A DNA stretch of 64,000 nt from Phoronis australis (lineage: Eukaryota; Phoronida; Phoronidae), in contig NMRA01000358.1 in the NCBI GenBank assembly GCA_002633005.1, positions 132,688 through 196,687 of the forward strand, in the 5' to 3' direction. The notes below the pieces were generated by a model, which did no database searches, was not told the DNA's origin, and saw only the letters and a list, made by a program, of their open reading frames with translations. The position numbers and the translations under genes were made by a program. Shown here piece after piece: positions 10,112 through 25,100 of the stretch. Positions within the stretch are counted from its first letter, which is position 1. Each line of letters begins with the position of its first letter.

Positions 10112-13100
10112 CTAAAAATAAATTATAATAAAACAGGTCACAGTGTTTTGATTGTATTTATCGAATGTAGTCACTAAGTAGTATTGTGCTGAGGAACGTA
10201 CAGATAGTTAATGATTCAAGTCAACAAACTGCAATACCGCAGTAAACTGGATAGCGGATTGAAACAAAGAAAGAACACAATGACTGCAAATGAAATGATA
10301 GCATGAGCTACAGTAATTGTTATGTTTCCAACACTCTCACTTGTAAACAAATTATGGTAAAAGGTAAAACAGCAAGTAATGACATGCGTAAACTGTAAGG
10401 TAGAGTATATGCCAAAAGTAATCAAACAAAATGATCCATTAACCCCGCCATGATAGCTGAGAGCAAGACAAGTAAACTTGCCTTTTGTGACAGTTGACTG
10501 AAACTGAATTGATCATCCAAGTACTGTCTGTCATGACATGGAACAAGATGGAATTTACTAGAAAAAGTGGAAAAGTCATTTCATTTTTCCTACAGTTGGG
10601 ACCTATAGACAGATCGGTTGATATCTAATATGCAGCATGCTGTGGACAAGGAATAATATCATATGCACATGATGTTGTTCTATTTACAATAATTTTGCAA
10701 CTGAATTTTATGTAAACAAGCATAAGCATTGATAGGGCTTAAACGTTGGGACATGTGCTATTGAGCACTTGAGATTTTGACCGATCCAAAGACGGTAAAG
10801 TTTTCACTTCTTTCACCACAACATTAGAAAACAAGGAGGATAATTCAGTAGTTCAGTATAATTATGACACTTAAACTAAACGTCAGCGTGCTGCACATAA
10901 CATTGTGGCAGCTTCAGAAGATTGCAAGCCTGTTAACAAGTCATGGCCGTTCTTTTCAGAAGGAATGAACCATTAGAACAGGGAAAATATATTTTGTCTG
11001 TTTTCNGAAAAGTCATTTCATTTTTCCTACAGTTGGGACTTATAGACAGATCAGTTGATATCTAATATGCAGCATGCTGTGGACAAGGAATGACCTATCA
11101 TATGCACATGATGTTCTGTTTACAATAATTTTGCAACTGAATTTTATGTAAACAAGCATAAGCATTGATAGGGCTTAAACGTTGGGACATGTGCTATTGA
11201 GCACTTGAGATTTTGACCGATCCAAAGACGGTAAAGTTTTCACTTCTTTCACCACAACATTAGAAAACAAGGGGGATAATTCAGTAGTTCAGTATATGAC
11301 ACTTAAACTAAACGTACATACATCGGTCAGCGTGCTGCACATCACATTGTGGCAGCTTCAGAAGATTGCAAGCCTGTTAACAAGTCATGACCGTTCTTTT
11401 CAGAAGGAATGGACCATTAAAACAGGGAAAATATATAAATTATTTTGTCTGTTTTCTTTTGGCTCATACTGTACAGTAGCAGAGTACATAAAAAGTGATT
11501 AGTGGGGCTGACTCACACAAAGTCCGTTTCCTTCTTGAGTGAAGTCACTGATGTGCAGACCATCTGTCTGCCGTGTACACCCAATACTGTGGCTGTGTCC
11601 TCTCCTGTACACTGTACGCTACCTGTAAAACAGCAGGAATGTACTACCTGTAACACAGTAGTCATATGTTTACCTGTAACATAATATACTACCTTCAACA
11701 CAGCAGCCATGTGCTACCTGTAACACACTAGATACTGACACCTAAGGTCAGGTAGCTCTATTGGAAGAGATGGAAGAAGGATTCAACTGTTGGATTAGAT
11801 GTACTCTATAGACAAAAACCCCTAAGTTACACTATTAAGACCAATTTTTTCATTAACAAAATTTACCATAAGACTGGGCAAAATTAATAACATTCCAGAC
11901 TGGGTACACGACATAAAACTTACCATCAGGATGGGTACAGGTCATAACACTTACCATCAGGATGGATAAAGGTCATAACATTTAACATCAAACTCGGTAC
12001 AACTCGCAACGCTTACCATCAGGTTGTTTATAAGTCATGACACTCTCAGCTAACAGAGCCATGGCTTTCATTCCTAACTTGGTACCCATAATCCTGTCAA
12101 ACGGCGATGCTGAACCTCCCTGAAAGAGAAAATGAGTCAATACACAAACAGTGGAATTAACAAAATTGTTACAACTGATTCAATTACAACATTTTATTTG
12201 TACTTGAAATGCCATATTCTACTTGACAGAGTTTAATACGTGCATAACAGCAGGTGCTTTTAATTATTTTCACCAAAAGATAACAATACGGTAAAATCTC
12301 ACCAACTTCAAAAAAAAATTGCTGCAAAAATTGCACTTTTGCATTTCTGAAGATTGTATAACATTGCTGTGGATGCCCACAATTTTTCAAAATATTGCTG
12401 TTGGTAGTTATGGTGCAGACCTTGTATACAGCAAAGCATCATTTTGGTACTACATATCATTTACAAAAAAGAAAATAAAATTTCTCCTTTCTGCCATATT
12501 TGGTCCTAAAGTGGTGAGAATTTACCATAATTACACACCTGAGAATCCTTAAAGGCAGAAATCCTAACATATAACTTAAATTTGTATACCAGACCAATAC
12601 CTGTATAGCCTGGTAAAAACTAATGAAATAAGCACAAATGTATTAACCTGCTGAAGATGACCCAAGATATTCTTCCGACACGTAAATACTCCCTTGCCCT
12701 CTTCACCAAACAACTGATAGATGAACTCAGTCGTGTAGTTGGCATTAGCATTCTCATTTCTGGATTGATAATAGAACATCATTAGTCAACACGATCATTT
12801 GATACAGCTGATAACAGAGTGACTGGATGTACACATCATTTATTGTGTTGAACGTTGGTATTATACCATTTTCAATCTATTAATAGCATCATGTAACTCC
12901 GCGCACCCCATTGTACTAAAATGACATGCAGCTCAGCATATCTCACTGATGGAATTGACCTATGACATGTAGCTCAGCACATCTCACTGACTGCATTGAC
13001 CTATGACATGCAGCTCAGCACATCTCACTGATGGAATTGGCCTATGACAGGCAGCTCAATACATCTCACTGACTGCATTGACTTATGGCATGCAGCTCAG

Positions 13101-16100
13101 CACATCTCACTAACTGCATTGACCTATGACATGCAGCTCAGCACATCTCACTGACTGTATTGATCTATGACATGCAGCTCAACACATCTCACTAACTGCA
13201 TTACTGCACTTATGACATGTAGCTCAGTACATGTCACACAGACTGTATCAGTGCATTACGACATGTAGCTGAGCACTTCTCATTGGTTATATTTTCTTAC
13301 TAAACTGCATTTTATTTTTTTATGAAAATTACTCTGATTTACTGTTATGCAAATGCTTAATAAGTACAAGGAATTATCTCCCTCGCTACCATCCATGCAT
13401 AATAGGGGTACCCCAACATGAAGCTAGTGGAACTCAGACCCTGACAAATAAAGATGCATCTCTACTTTGATGGTTATTGTCCTCTCCACAACATAAAGTG
13501 GATGTAAGAGCCAAGACCTAACATGTGATTTGACAGTGAGGCACACTAAAGAATAAATTGCCACTAGGTGGAGCAGCCAGCTTCTGCTAAACTCTGTTGA
13601 ATTGGGGACATCTGTATTTCTGGAACCAAAACTCATCAAGTCCAAAAGACCAACCATCAGGTCATAAATGTATGTTATTGGAACTGCCATAATTACCACT
13701 TTAGTTGGTTCATGGAATACAAATAGGACAAATTCACACAATAATTGTTCATGAAACACATTCATGAATACTTAATTCATGAAATACAAATGTCGTGAAA
13801 TCATGGCCTAGTTCATGAACTCAATCTTGGAGTTGGTTGACTAATTGTCTCATTAATATTTAATGAACGGTCATGAAACATTTCAACAGCGTACAGTCTT
13901 GCATTGAAAGGGAGTAATGGCACGACTATATGGTGTTCACAACTATCTTACCTCAGCAACAAACCTCTTTGAATTTTACCATTCGCAATTTTTGCTTTCA
14001 TAACCTCAAAGTCTTTCTGAAATGTATAAAAAATGTCAATAAAGTGACTACTTTACACAGCACCCTAATTGCATCATACGCAAGTGACAGTACATCAGAG
14101 GAAGACAAGATACATTTATCCCTTGTAAAGGGCAGATACTCACTTAAAGTCTATACCAAAGCTGCTCGTAAAATGTAGGGTGAAAGTTTTAGATACTGAA
14201 TCTATCTGGCACAAGCGTGAGGTCAGAGAATCCGTACAGATCACCATAGACGGCTCCTGAGCCTCAACAGGGTAGCTTTTGATTGCCTAGAGTCTACCAG
14301 CATCTATTCAGCCCACTTAACCCTGGGAGATGCTTTGGACCGGTGCACATGACACCTAGTGTCAGCAATCAGAGTGAACAAGATGGCGGACGGTCATCGA
14401 AAGGCTCTCAGTAACGGGCTTCCATCTTACAAAACAAGAGCAACGCAGAGGCGTTGAAATGCGCCCACAATTGCACCGTATAGGGTATCCTTCCAGGGTT
14501 GTTTATTGGTACCATAAAGTGGCCAGTAGAGGGCATATATGTAGTATGTTGTACTTTTCAAAATGGAAGACCTATGAAAATACAGAGGTCAATGTAAAAT
14601 ACTAAAATTGCCACTAGAGGCATACCGGTAGTCAGAAACATCCTAAAGTCGTCACCGTCCGTTGTCAACATCACATAAATACACTTGCTAAATTTAGTAA
14701 AGATCCTGCAAATGGTTTGGGAGATACAGCCATGGGTGCAAAAAAAACTGCCACTAGGAGGCACCACAGTAATCAAAGTCATGGGAAATTCAGCGTCAAC
14801 CGTCCTCTTCATAGTAAGAACATACATGCCTATTTTCACAATCGTACTTAGAGCGGTTTGGTTAATAGAGGGGTGGACGCCAAAAAACAGACTCAAAAAC
14901 AGTAAAAATGGCCACTGGGTGTCGCAAACTAGGTCGAATCCATCCGAAAATGGGAGGATAGCATCATCGCACTAATAGGTGCCTACATACCAAATTTCAT
15001 GAAAATCCGTTAAGGACTTGTGAAGATACACTGAGGTAAACGTAAAAAAATAAAGTTGCCACTAGGGGGCACACTGGTAGGCGGATCCGTCCAAAAGTTG
15101 TCATCGTCTGTTATTAACACCATACAAATACACTTATTAAATTTCGTAAAGATCCTGCAAACGGCTTAGGAGATACAGCACAGGCGCAAAAAAAGAACAA
15201 AACTGCCACTAGGAGGTGCCACAGTAGTCCAAATCGTCTGAAAATCATTGTCAGCTGTCTTCTTTATAGTAAGCACATACATGCCAATTTTCACAATCAT
15301 CCTTTGAGCGGTTTGCTTGATAGAGGGGTGGATGCAAAAATACAGACTCGAAAACAGTAAAAATGGCCACTAGGTGGCGCAAACTATGTTGAATCCATCC
15401 GAAAACGGGTGGATAGCGTCATCTCACTAATAGGTGCGTACATATTAAATTTCATGAATATTCCGTTAAGGACTTTTGAAGATACAAAGGTAAACGTAAA
15501 AAAATAAAATTGCCACTAGGGGGCACACTGGTAGTCGGATCCGTCCAAAAGTCGTCATCTTCAGTTGTTAACATCATATAAATATAATTACACAATTTCG
15601 TAACGATCCTGCGAACAGTTTAGGAGATACAGCCATAGGCGCAAAAAAAAACTGCCACTAGGAGGCGCCACAGTAGTCGAAATCATCGGAAAATCATCGT
15701 CAACCGTCCTCTACATAGTAAGCATATACATGCCAATTTTCACAATCATCCTTTGAGCGGTTTGGTTGATAGAGGGGTGGACGCACAAAAACAGACTCGA
15801 AAACACTAAAAATGGCCACTAGGTGGCGCAAACTATGTTGAATCCATCTGAAAACGGGAGGATAGCGTCATCTCACTAATAGGTGCCTACATACCAAATT
15901 TCATGAAAATCCGTTCAGGACTTTTGAAGACACAAATGTAAGCGTAAAAAACTAAAATTGCCACTAGGGGGCACACCGGTAGTCGGATCCGTCTGAAAGT
16001 TTGCACATGAAGTCCCATTCATGAATGAAACATATGTGCCAAATTTCATGAGCATATGTCAAAGGGTTTTGGAGATAAAGCAGCGGACGCCGGACAGATG

Positions 16101-19100
16101 CCGCCCGGACGGAGATGACGGCATAATGCGTCCACATATAAACATGTGGGCGCATAAAAAAAAACAATTGCAGGCGGTCTGATACACGTTGTACCAGACA
16201 TGCGCAGGCCTTGCATGTGGGCCCATTGCACTGATCAGCTGGAACTATTTTTATGCTTCTATCTTAGTTGAGAGTACGGTTTAAACTGCATTAACATGTC
16301 TGAGTCAGAGCAGCTCAGCATCACTTTACACATTAGTCTTGAACAAACCACACTTAATACAGTGCCCATGGACATCAGTTGCAATTTTTGACATGAAACC
16401 ATACTGATTTCTAAACATTCATCAATGTGTAATCAATCATAATCGTGAATCTGAGTTTCCAAAACAAGAAAATGAAGATAATTTCTTTCATTACAACAGC
16501 ACTTGCACCATGGATCTGAACACAACACATAAATTTTAATGATTGATGGTGACTACAGAATGACTGATTAGTGATGACAATTGAGTGATTGATTGGTCTG
16601 TCAGTGATTGCCTTGCCTGCATTATGTGTCAACAAAAGAAACTCACAGATATGCTGTCAGGCCGTCGATTATGGATTGATTATTAACATCAGAATAAACA
16701 GCAAGTATTCGTAGGACAGAATTGTCTATGACTGAAAACCACTGTTTACACTGACAGTATGGTTATGGACATCATAACAGTTAAGTGCTGCGTAGTATTG
16801 AAGCTGCTCTATATCACACTTTACCCTCCCTAACCACCATGTGTTGAAAATAATTCCTGATATATAATTGTCGTTAACCTTTGCTTACCATGAGGTCATG
16901 AATGCTGAATGGCTCTTCAAAGATGTATGCAGCATCAGCTCCACTGGCCATAGCACTCATACTGGCCAGGTAACCACAGTAACCACCCATAGTTTCCACG
17001 ATGAATACTCTACGCTTGGTGCCTGTGGCAGACTGTCGTATCTGATCACACACCTGTCAAAGTGAAAACTAAACTCTAGCAGAGGTAATAAGAGTTCAAG
17101 AGAAAGATGAGCAGCACTCATCAATTCACTCAAAGGTCCAGAATAATGTCTACATCCAATTTGATAAATTAATGTAAACATCAAGTACAATAAAACATCA
17201 AAATGACAGCATATTTAACTGCAAGTGGATAATCGTCTTCTGCAGAACGAAGCATTCAGAGAATATTTTACTCAGCTAAAGTGGAATAGACATTATATCT
17301 GTGCTTTTTGTTAAAAAAACAAGTTTTGATTCAGGACACTTACCATTATCATGGGTTTTACCTTTAGTTGTTCCTTTCTTTGAAGAAGCAGTAAGTGACA
17401 TAAATCAAAACTAACCTTGTCTTTTTTTTCTACTCAGAAAGCATGCATTTAATTCTGGTTTGAACTGATGGCAAATGCATCTTAAATACACTGTTGAATG
17501 CCTGTTTTGAATTGAAGACTCTTAATAGGTAAGACAAAAAAGTGTCTGAGTACAAATAGATAATGAGAACAGAATACACGTACCTCTGTGATCTCATTAA
17601 GGGCAGAGTCAGTTCCTAAACTGAAGTCTGTTCCTGGTACATTGTTACTGATAGTACTGGGGATAACCACCATGGGAATGCAGAACTCTGGGTAATTGGC
17701 TCGCTGTTCATTCAGTTCTGTTATAGTCTCAAAGGCCTGAATTGACAATATAGTCAGTGATACTACAACCAACTGTACACTGAAGCATCATGTTGGAAAG
17801 GCAACATAACTACTGAATGGAGGCACATTAGTCCAGACAATACATGATTAATGACATGACTCACTGGTTCACATGGCCAGTGACTATATCAATGAAGGAG
17901 TTAGAATACAACACCTTGCGACCATGTGAACGTAATGTAACAGATGAGACACCACGAGTTTTTAAGGATTATTTTTGGTGAAAATGTTTCGCTGCAAATA
18001 ATCGACTGTACTGTGATGATGAGCTAGGAAATAACAGTGTGATGCAAGATTTATATTTCCACAAGGAATGTCATCAGTGCAAAGGTCGTCTATCAGATTT
18101 ATGTCTAAGTTTAGCAACTTCAGAAGATCTATCAGAAATGGCTGATAGAAAAAGTGAATTTGCCATTAAGGGGCACAGCGATATTCGGATCAGTTCGACC
18201 CTTGATAACGTTTGTTGTCAGCTCCATGGGAGCACATCTGTCAATTAAATTTCACAAAGCTCCTTTAACGGATTGAGATTACGCTGTAGATGCAAAACAA
18301 AATTACCAATAGAGGTCAACACAATAGTTCTATCCACCGGAAAGTCAAAAGTGAGTCAGCACCTTCCCATCAGGAACACATCTGCAAATTTTCATAATGA
18401 TCCTTTAAGTGGTTTGGCACGAGGTGGACACCATTACTGGGCTAACACCAAGAGTTTGAAAAGGTTTACTTAGAAATCACTACCAAATGATCAGTTAGCT
18501 ATCAATATCCCACACTAAGCAAGGACCAAAGATGTAAACCAGCCATATAGTAGCACTCTTACATTGGTCCCGCCCTGAGTTTACCTCAAATCCACCAATG
18601 ACACAGAGTGCGTGAACATTGTAAGCTCTCAGCTGCGTGGCCAGTTTTTGGTATCCTATCTGATGTGGCAGAACCCTGCGCGTACCAAGCACTGAGCCTC
18701 CCAGGCGAGCCCAACCTTGCACATCCATCCAGCCCATCCGGTCAAGCTGAAAATAGTAAAAAGAATCCATAATTAGTTAATTCCTGAGGGATATCTGGCT
18801 GCAATGTCATATTACCTGAGATTACCATTTTGAAAGAAACAATTAGGCATCCACTACTTATATAACGAATTTGGTTCCCAGTCCACGCACACGTAGCCTT
18901 CTGAGTCAACTTACTGACCTAGCTCTTTGCTAGTCAACACAGACCTCGTTTTCCGTCAGTCAACACAGACCTCGCTCTCTGCCAGTCATCACAGATCTAG
19001 CCCTCTGAGTCATTAACACACTGGCCTAGCTCTCTGCTAGTTAACACACCTTGCCCTCTGCCAGTCAACACAGACCTGGCTCTCTGAGACAACACACTGA

Positions 19101-22100
19101 CCTATGTCTCTGCTAGTCAACACAGACGTTACTCTCTGCCAATTAGTCAACACAGACCTTGTTTTCTGCCAGTCAAACAGACCTGGCTCTCTGGGTCATT
19201 ACACTGGCCTAGCTCTCTGATAGTCAACACAGACCTTGCTTTCTGTCAGACAGCACAGACTATGCTCTCTACAGGCCTGTCTATTTGAGTCAATACAATG
19301 ACCTAGCTAGCTCTCTGCTAGACAACACAGACCTTGCTTTCTGCCAGTCAACACAGACCTAGTCCTCTGGCAGTCAAAACAGACCTGGCCCTTTGAGTCA
19401 ACACACTGAACTAGCTCTCTGCTAGTCAACACAGACCGTGCCTTCCACCAATCAACACATACCACCCTCTGCTAGTCAACAAAGATCTGACCCTCTCAGG
19501 CAAAATACTGACCTAGCTCTCAGCTAGTCAACACAGGCCTTGCCTTGCCAATCAACAACGACCTTGCTCTCTGCCACTCAACACAGACCTGGCCCTCTGA
19601 GGCAAAACACTGTGCTCTCTGCCAGTCAACACACTGACCTAGCTCTCTACTAGGCAAAACAGATCTTGCCCTCTGCCAGAGAGCACAGAATCTTATTCTC
19701 TCAGTGGACACAGACCTTGCTCTTTACCAGCTGGCAATACAAACCTTGCCCTCTGCCAGCCAACTCAGACCTTATTCTCTTCCAGTCAACACACTGACCT
19801 TGCCCTCTGCCAACACAAACCATGTCCTGCGCCAGGCAACACATACCTTGTACCGTGTCTGTCCACACATAACTAGCACTTAGCTAGTCAACATCCCCTA
19901 ATTGCCCTCTGCCCACCCACACAGATTCTGACCTTTGCCAGTTCGCACATACCTTGCCCTCTGCCAGGCCACAAAGACTGTCCTGCACTCCAAGTATTGT
20001 GAAGCCTTCCATTAGACCCATCCTAGTAAATGAACGAGCAGCAGCATTGGCTCCACAAGAGGGCGCACCAACCATCACTACTGCCAGGTTGAATGGCCTC
20101 TGCAAAGTACAATGAATACCAGGCTTATTTGACAGAAAAGGTTCTTGGTACACACAGAACATTTCTCAACTCTATTACAAAATAATATGAAACAAGATAC
20201 ACTCCTTTGCAAATTCAAAATTTGTGAAATGTTAAACAGCAACTACATACAGAATTTGAAAATTACCTGCCCATTTTTGGCAAATGTTTCAGTTCACTAA
20301 CTCATTAATGACAAAAGAAAGACAACAAAACAGTGACAATTAACTGATCACAGACACGATGATAAAGCAAGTGCATGCTGTAACACAGTATAGACAAGCA
20401 CGGTGTCCCAGGAGACATCTTCAGCAGACACTATCAATATTAGTACACTACTATCAGGCATGCACATTTGATTGTGAGACCAACAGTTGGCCCAACGGTA
20501 GCAGCTGTAGTTGACTTCATAACACAACGTGCACTTCGATTCGGAATAACGTCTATGACCAGGTCAAAATTTAAAGAACTTGCTATTCTTATCACTTTGA
20601 TTTGAAAAACCGTGGGGTATTATAATGACATTAGGCTGCCTGCTTCACCAAAACAGAATCTATTTCACTTTTGGATGTGTCACCACGTTTTGTTTGAGCA
20701 GTTGAGAATCTGCATATCATAAAGTTCAACAAACTAAAAGTAGTCAACTCCTCATATTTACCAAAATATTAAAATAACAGGTCTTATTGGCTACCTTTGT
20801 ATCAAGTTATCAGCAATCAGCAGGCACTAGCGTTGTTGGACATTGCACAGGGTCTCCCTTAGGCGGAGGAAATTGAGCAGAGGTTCCCTTCTAACTAACA
20901 AGCCCAAGTTATGGTGGGGGTAGTACCACTAACATGGCATTCCTATCGGTTCAACTGCTGGATTGACATTGACACAAAACAAAATAATTGAAAATTGTAC
21001 TAGGAGTCAATGTTCTATTCACAATCACAGAACAGCACTGAACGGCATGACCGCACAGGGATGTCCCCGTGCCTGGGTTCACACCCGCAATGTTACCATG
21101 ACGACAACTGTTGGCTGTACTAAGGTCATAATCAGCAGTCGGTTGAAAATATCAATTTTTGGCACAGAAATCATCAAACTTTCATGTTCCTTGAACACAT
21201 CATAACTCCCAAACACACTATTTCACTCAGTCAGAGTTAAAAAAATCATGACACAAATTCCTCCAATTGTGGCGATCCCTAATTGAGTTTGACATTAGGA
21301 AGCCTAGTCTGTGCTTTCTTGGGCAGTAAGAAGATTATCACTTGGTTAGTTCATACTCCAGGCACACTCCAGGGCCTAATTCTTACTTTTGGTGGAGCAT
21401 TAGATCACCCGTGAACTTTTTGAACCAGAGGGTCCTTACTTTTTAAGATTTGGCTGTCAAAAAAGACTGCGAAGCCACAAATCACTATCAGCTGAATTCA
21501 AATCAGGGCAGCTTCCAAACAAAATGTTATGGAGTTTTGGAGCAATTCACTGTTGCTGCCATTACAACTGACAAAAACCTGTATTTCTAGTATAATATAA
21601 TTTATGATGGAATATTATCAAAATCATATTTTCAATGATCATAAATTTTCATAAAATATGTCAACCAGTGTCGATATTTTATTAAACATTTAATTACCAC
21701 ACGAATAAAGTTGAGTGTATATCAAATTTACTTTCAGAAGAATTAGCCTGGATACGATGGACACAGTGGTTATGTACCATATGGCAGGTGAAAAGCTACC
21801 ATGATTTGAGACCATTTTCAAGCAAGAGTTCCTGATGAAATTTATATTTTACTTTTATCGCTAACCCTACTTGGAACCTGGTTCATAAAATACTCAACAA
21901 TCTTTGGAAGAATAATGACTGTTTGTGACCATGATGTCGAAGTGTGCAGTGGTATTAAATTGATATTTTTATGATTTTTTGTGACCATGATGTAGTAGAG
22001 TGCAGTGGTGTCAAGTTTCAAGTATTATGACCGTTTGTGACCACAATGTAGTAGAGTGCAGTAGTGTCAAATTGTAAGTATTATGACTGTTTGTGACCAC

Positions 22101-25100
22101 GATGTAGCAGAGTGCAGTGGTGTCAAGTTGCAAGTATTATGACTGCTTGTGACCACGATGTAGTAGAGTGCACTGGTGTCAAGTTTCAAGTATTATTTAA
22201 CTGTTTGTGACCACGATGTAGTAGTCTGAGAGTGCAGTGGTGTCAAATTGTAAGTATTATGACTGTTTGTGACTACGATGTAGTAGAGTGCAGTGGTGTC
22301 AAGTTGCAAGTATTATTTAACTGTTTGTGACCGCGATGTAGTAGAGTGCAGTGGTGTCAAGTTGAAAGTATTATTGACTGTCTATGACCACAATGTAGTA
22401 GAGTACAGCGGTGTCACCTTATTGCACATTTCCCCAAGGGCAAAACAATCCGTCATATTGTTATTGATTACATGCTTAAAATTGTAAGGTGTTTGCAAGA
22501 CAATAGAGCAACAGAGAAGCAAAGTACTACAGTTCGTGGTACATGTACTCTTGCTGTAAAGCACTTCAGAGACACCAACACACAAATACAGTCATTTTAA
22601 GAGTCACGCTGTACTCACAACATGCACCGACTATATCACTCTATTCAAATAACAGATAAAATGAATAAACCAAATGTTCCATTGGTCCCTATTCAGCTGA
22701 GCTTACCTTGCCTTCTGCTGACAAATACTGCATTAAAGAAACAATTAAAATTACTCCACTGTACACCAGACACACACCCATTACTCGTTCCTTCTCCAGA
22801 AACCAGCGCTTTCCAAAGTAAGCTATCAATCTAGTGCATTGTTAAGAGTCTTTTGTCCCGCATCACCACTTGTAGGCCATCGACGAAAGGTGAATACATC
22901 TGTACCGCTTGAAATACTACCGGGTAAAAACCAAATCCCATTTCTGGCTACTTTTTATCATATTTCTTCCGGGAACATCATGATAACCTAACTATTCAGA
23001 ACAAATTCAATTTCATAAAGTGAAACTTTTAAGGATGGATAGTTTCAATATACAATAACTATTCAGTAAGTGTGTTAATTGACCTGCTCCAGACAAAAGG
23101 AAATTAGTTCAGCCCTAGCCACAAGGAAAATTGATGATGCCAGGGGTTATTGGTTTTTGTACAAATCTAGACTATTTGTAGGAAGTCGGAAGGTGCCTCA
23201 CAAAGTCGCCAGAGATCCAGGTGAAAAATTGGAAATTCTATTTTACTTTTCAATTGCGTGCAAATTTCAGGATTTCATGAGTCATATAATAACAGTTTGC
23301 TTGTTACAACCACTAGCAATTTCAAATGATTTTTGCAGGTTAAAACAGACGTTGGTGGTCGACCTTTGCCACCAACTGAGGATGATGTCCGTCATAGCTT
23401 TTTCCCTGTTTAATTTCAGTTATTAAATTTCAATATCTTTGACATTTGTCAGAATATCCTTACTGTATAGCAAATTTACTTATTAATAATCATTCTGATG
23501 CTGCATCCTCATCGTTATCTCTCCTGTTTTCCAAGGTTAAGTACTCCTAGTTAAACATGCTTGGCACAGGCGAATGGACGGCTTTGCAATTCAATCATTC
23601 TTGAATAAATTCTACAAGAGCAACGCGGAGCATTGAAATGCGTCCACGAATACATCCCAAATGGTGTGCTTTTAGGGGTTTTGTTTGCACCATCGAATGG
23701 CCACTCGATGGTGCAAAATACATAGAATCCGTCTGAAAACCACAAAATGTTGTTGTTTCTTTAAAAGAAAGCCACTGAACAAATTTCATTAAAATTCGTC
23801 AAGGAACTTCAGAGAAACAGAGGAAAACAAAAAAAAATGAAATTGCCACTAGAGGGGCACAGTGTTTGTCGGTTCCGTCTAAAAGTCATCGTCTTCTCTT
23901 GTTAACTTCATAAAAATACACGTGCTAAATTTAATAAAGATCCAGCAGAGGGCTTAGGAGATACAGGTATGGGAGCAAAAAAAACAAAACCGCCACTAGG
24001 AGGCACCACANATACGGGAGGATAGCGTCATCTCACTAATAGATGTCTATGTGCCAAATTTTATGAAATCCGTTGAGGACCTTTGAAGATACGAGATAAA
24101 TGTAAAAAACTAAAACTGCCACAAGGGAGCACACCGGTACACCAATCTGTCCGAAAGTCGGCGTCATCCATTGTCACCTTATATAAATATATTTGCTAAA
24201 TTTAATAAAGATCCTGTAGAGCGTTTAGGAGATACAGCCATGGGCACAAAAAAAACAAAACTGCCACTAGGAGGCGCCACAGTACTTGAAGTCGTCGGAA
24301 AATCATCGCCATCAATCTTCCTCAGAGTAAGGACATACATGCCAATTTTCACAATCATCCTTAAAGTGGTTTGGTTGTTAGAGGAGCGGACACAAAAAAA
24401 CAACTCGAAAACAGTATAAATGGGCACTAGATGGCGCAAAATGCCTCGAATCCATCTGAAAACAGGAGGATAGCCTCAACTCATTAATAAATGCCTATGT
24501 ACTTAATTTCAAGAAAATCGGTTGAGGGCCTTTGAAGATACAGTGGCAAATGTAAACAATTAAAATTGCCACTAGGGGGCACAGTGGTATTTGGGTCGGT
24601 CCAAAACTCGTTGCCCTGTCGTCAACCCCATAGGAACACACTTGCCAAATTTCAATAACAGAGTTTAGGAGATACAGCCGCGGACGCCGGACGCCCAGAC
24701 AGAGACGACGGCAATATGCGGCCACATAAAATTATAAATATGTGGGCGCATAAAAATGATGGCACATCATTCGGCTCCAGATCATGACAAACACATATTT
24801 TTGTGGAATTTTTGCCAACAGATGTCACCAGGAATACCCTGTAGGTACTGATTGACTTTCATGTAACATGATTGTTTGAACACCCTGATAACCATGTCCA
24901 ACCAGATCTTTAAGTATAAGAAAGTCACTTTGAATAAAACCAGGAAGTAACCAATTCTTTGCAAAGCACAACTGTTGACAACATGTACACAAACACAAAG
25001 TGATTAATGTACAGTGGTTCTTGAGAATGTCAGTGATGGCTTAAAGTCCCAATTAGGGCTAATTAGGTCAAGATGACAGAGAATGAAAAACAGGCATCAA

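Noticed and set aside
14380-14410. YY1-type AAGATGGCGG as a promoter
   Set aside because: It lies next to a repeat element in a PFK intron with no gene start nearby; the motif alone is too common.
14558-14975. Frames of 96-112 residues on both strands
   Set aside because: They lie inside the A-B-C repeat element, recur at 24.2 kb with broken frames, and show no protein motif.
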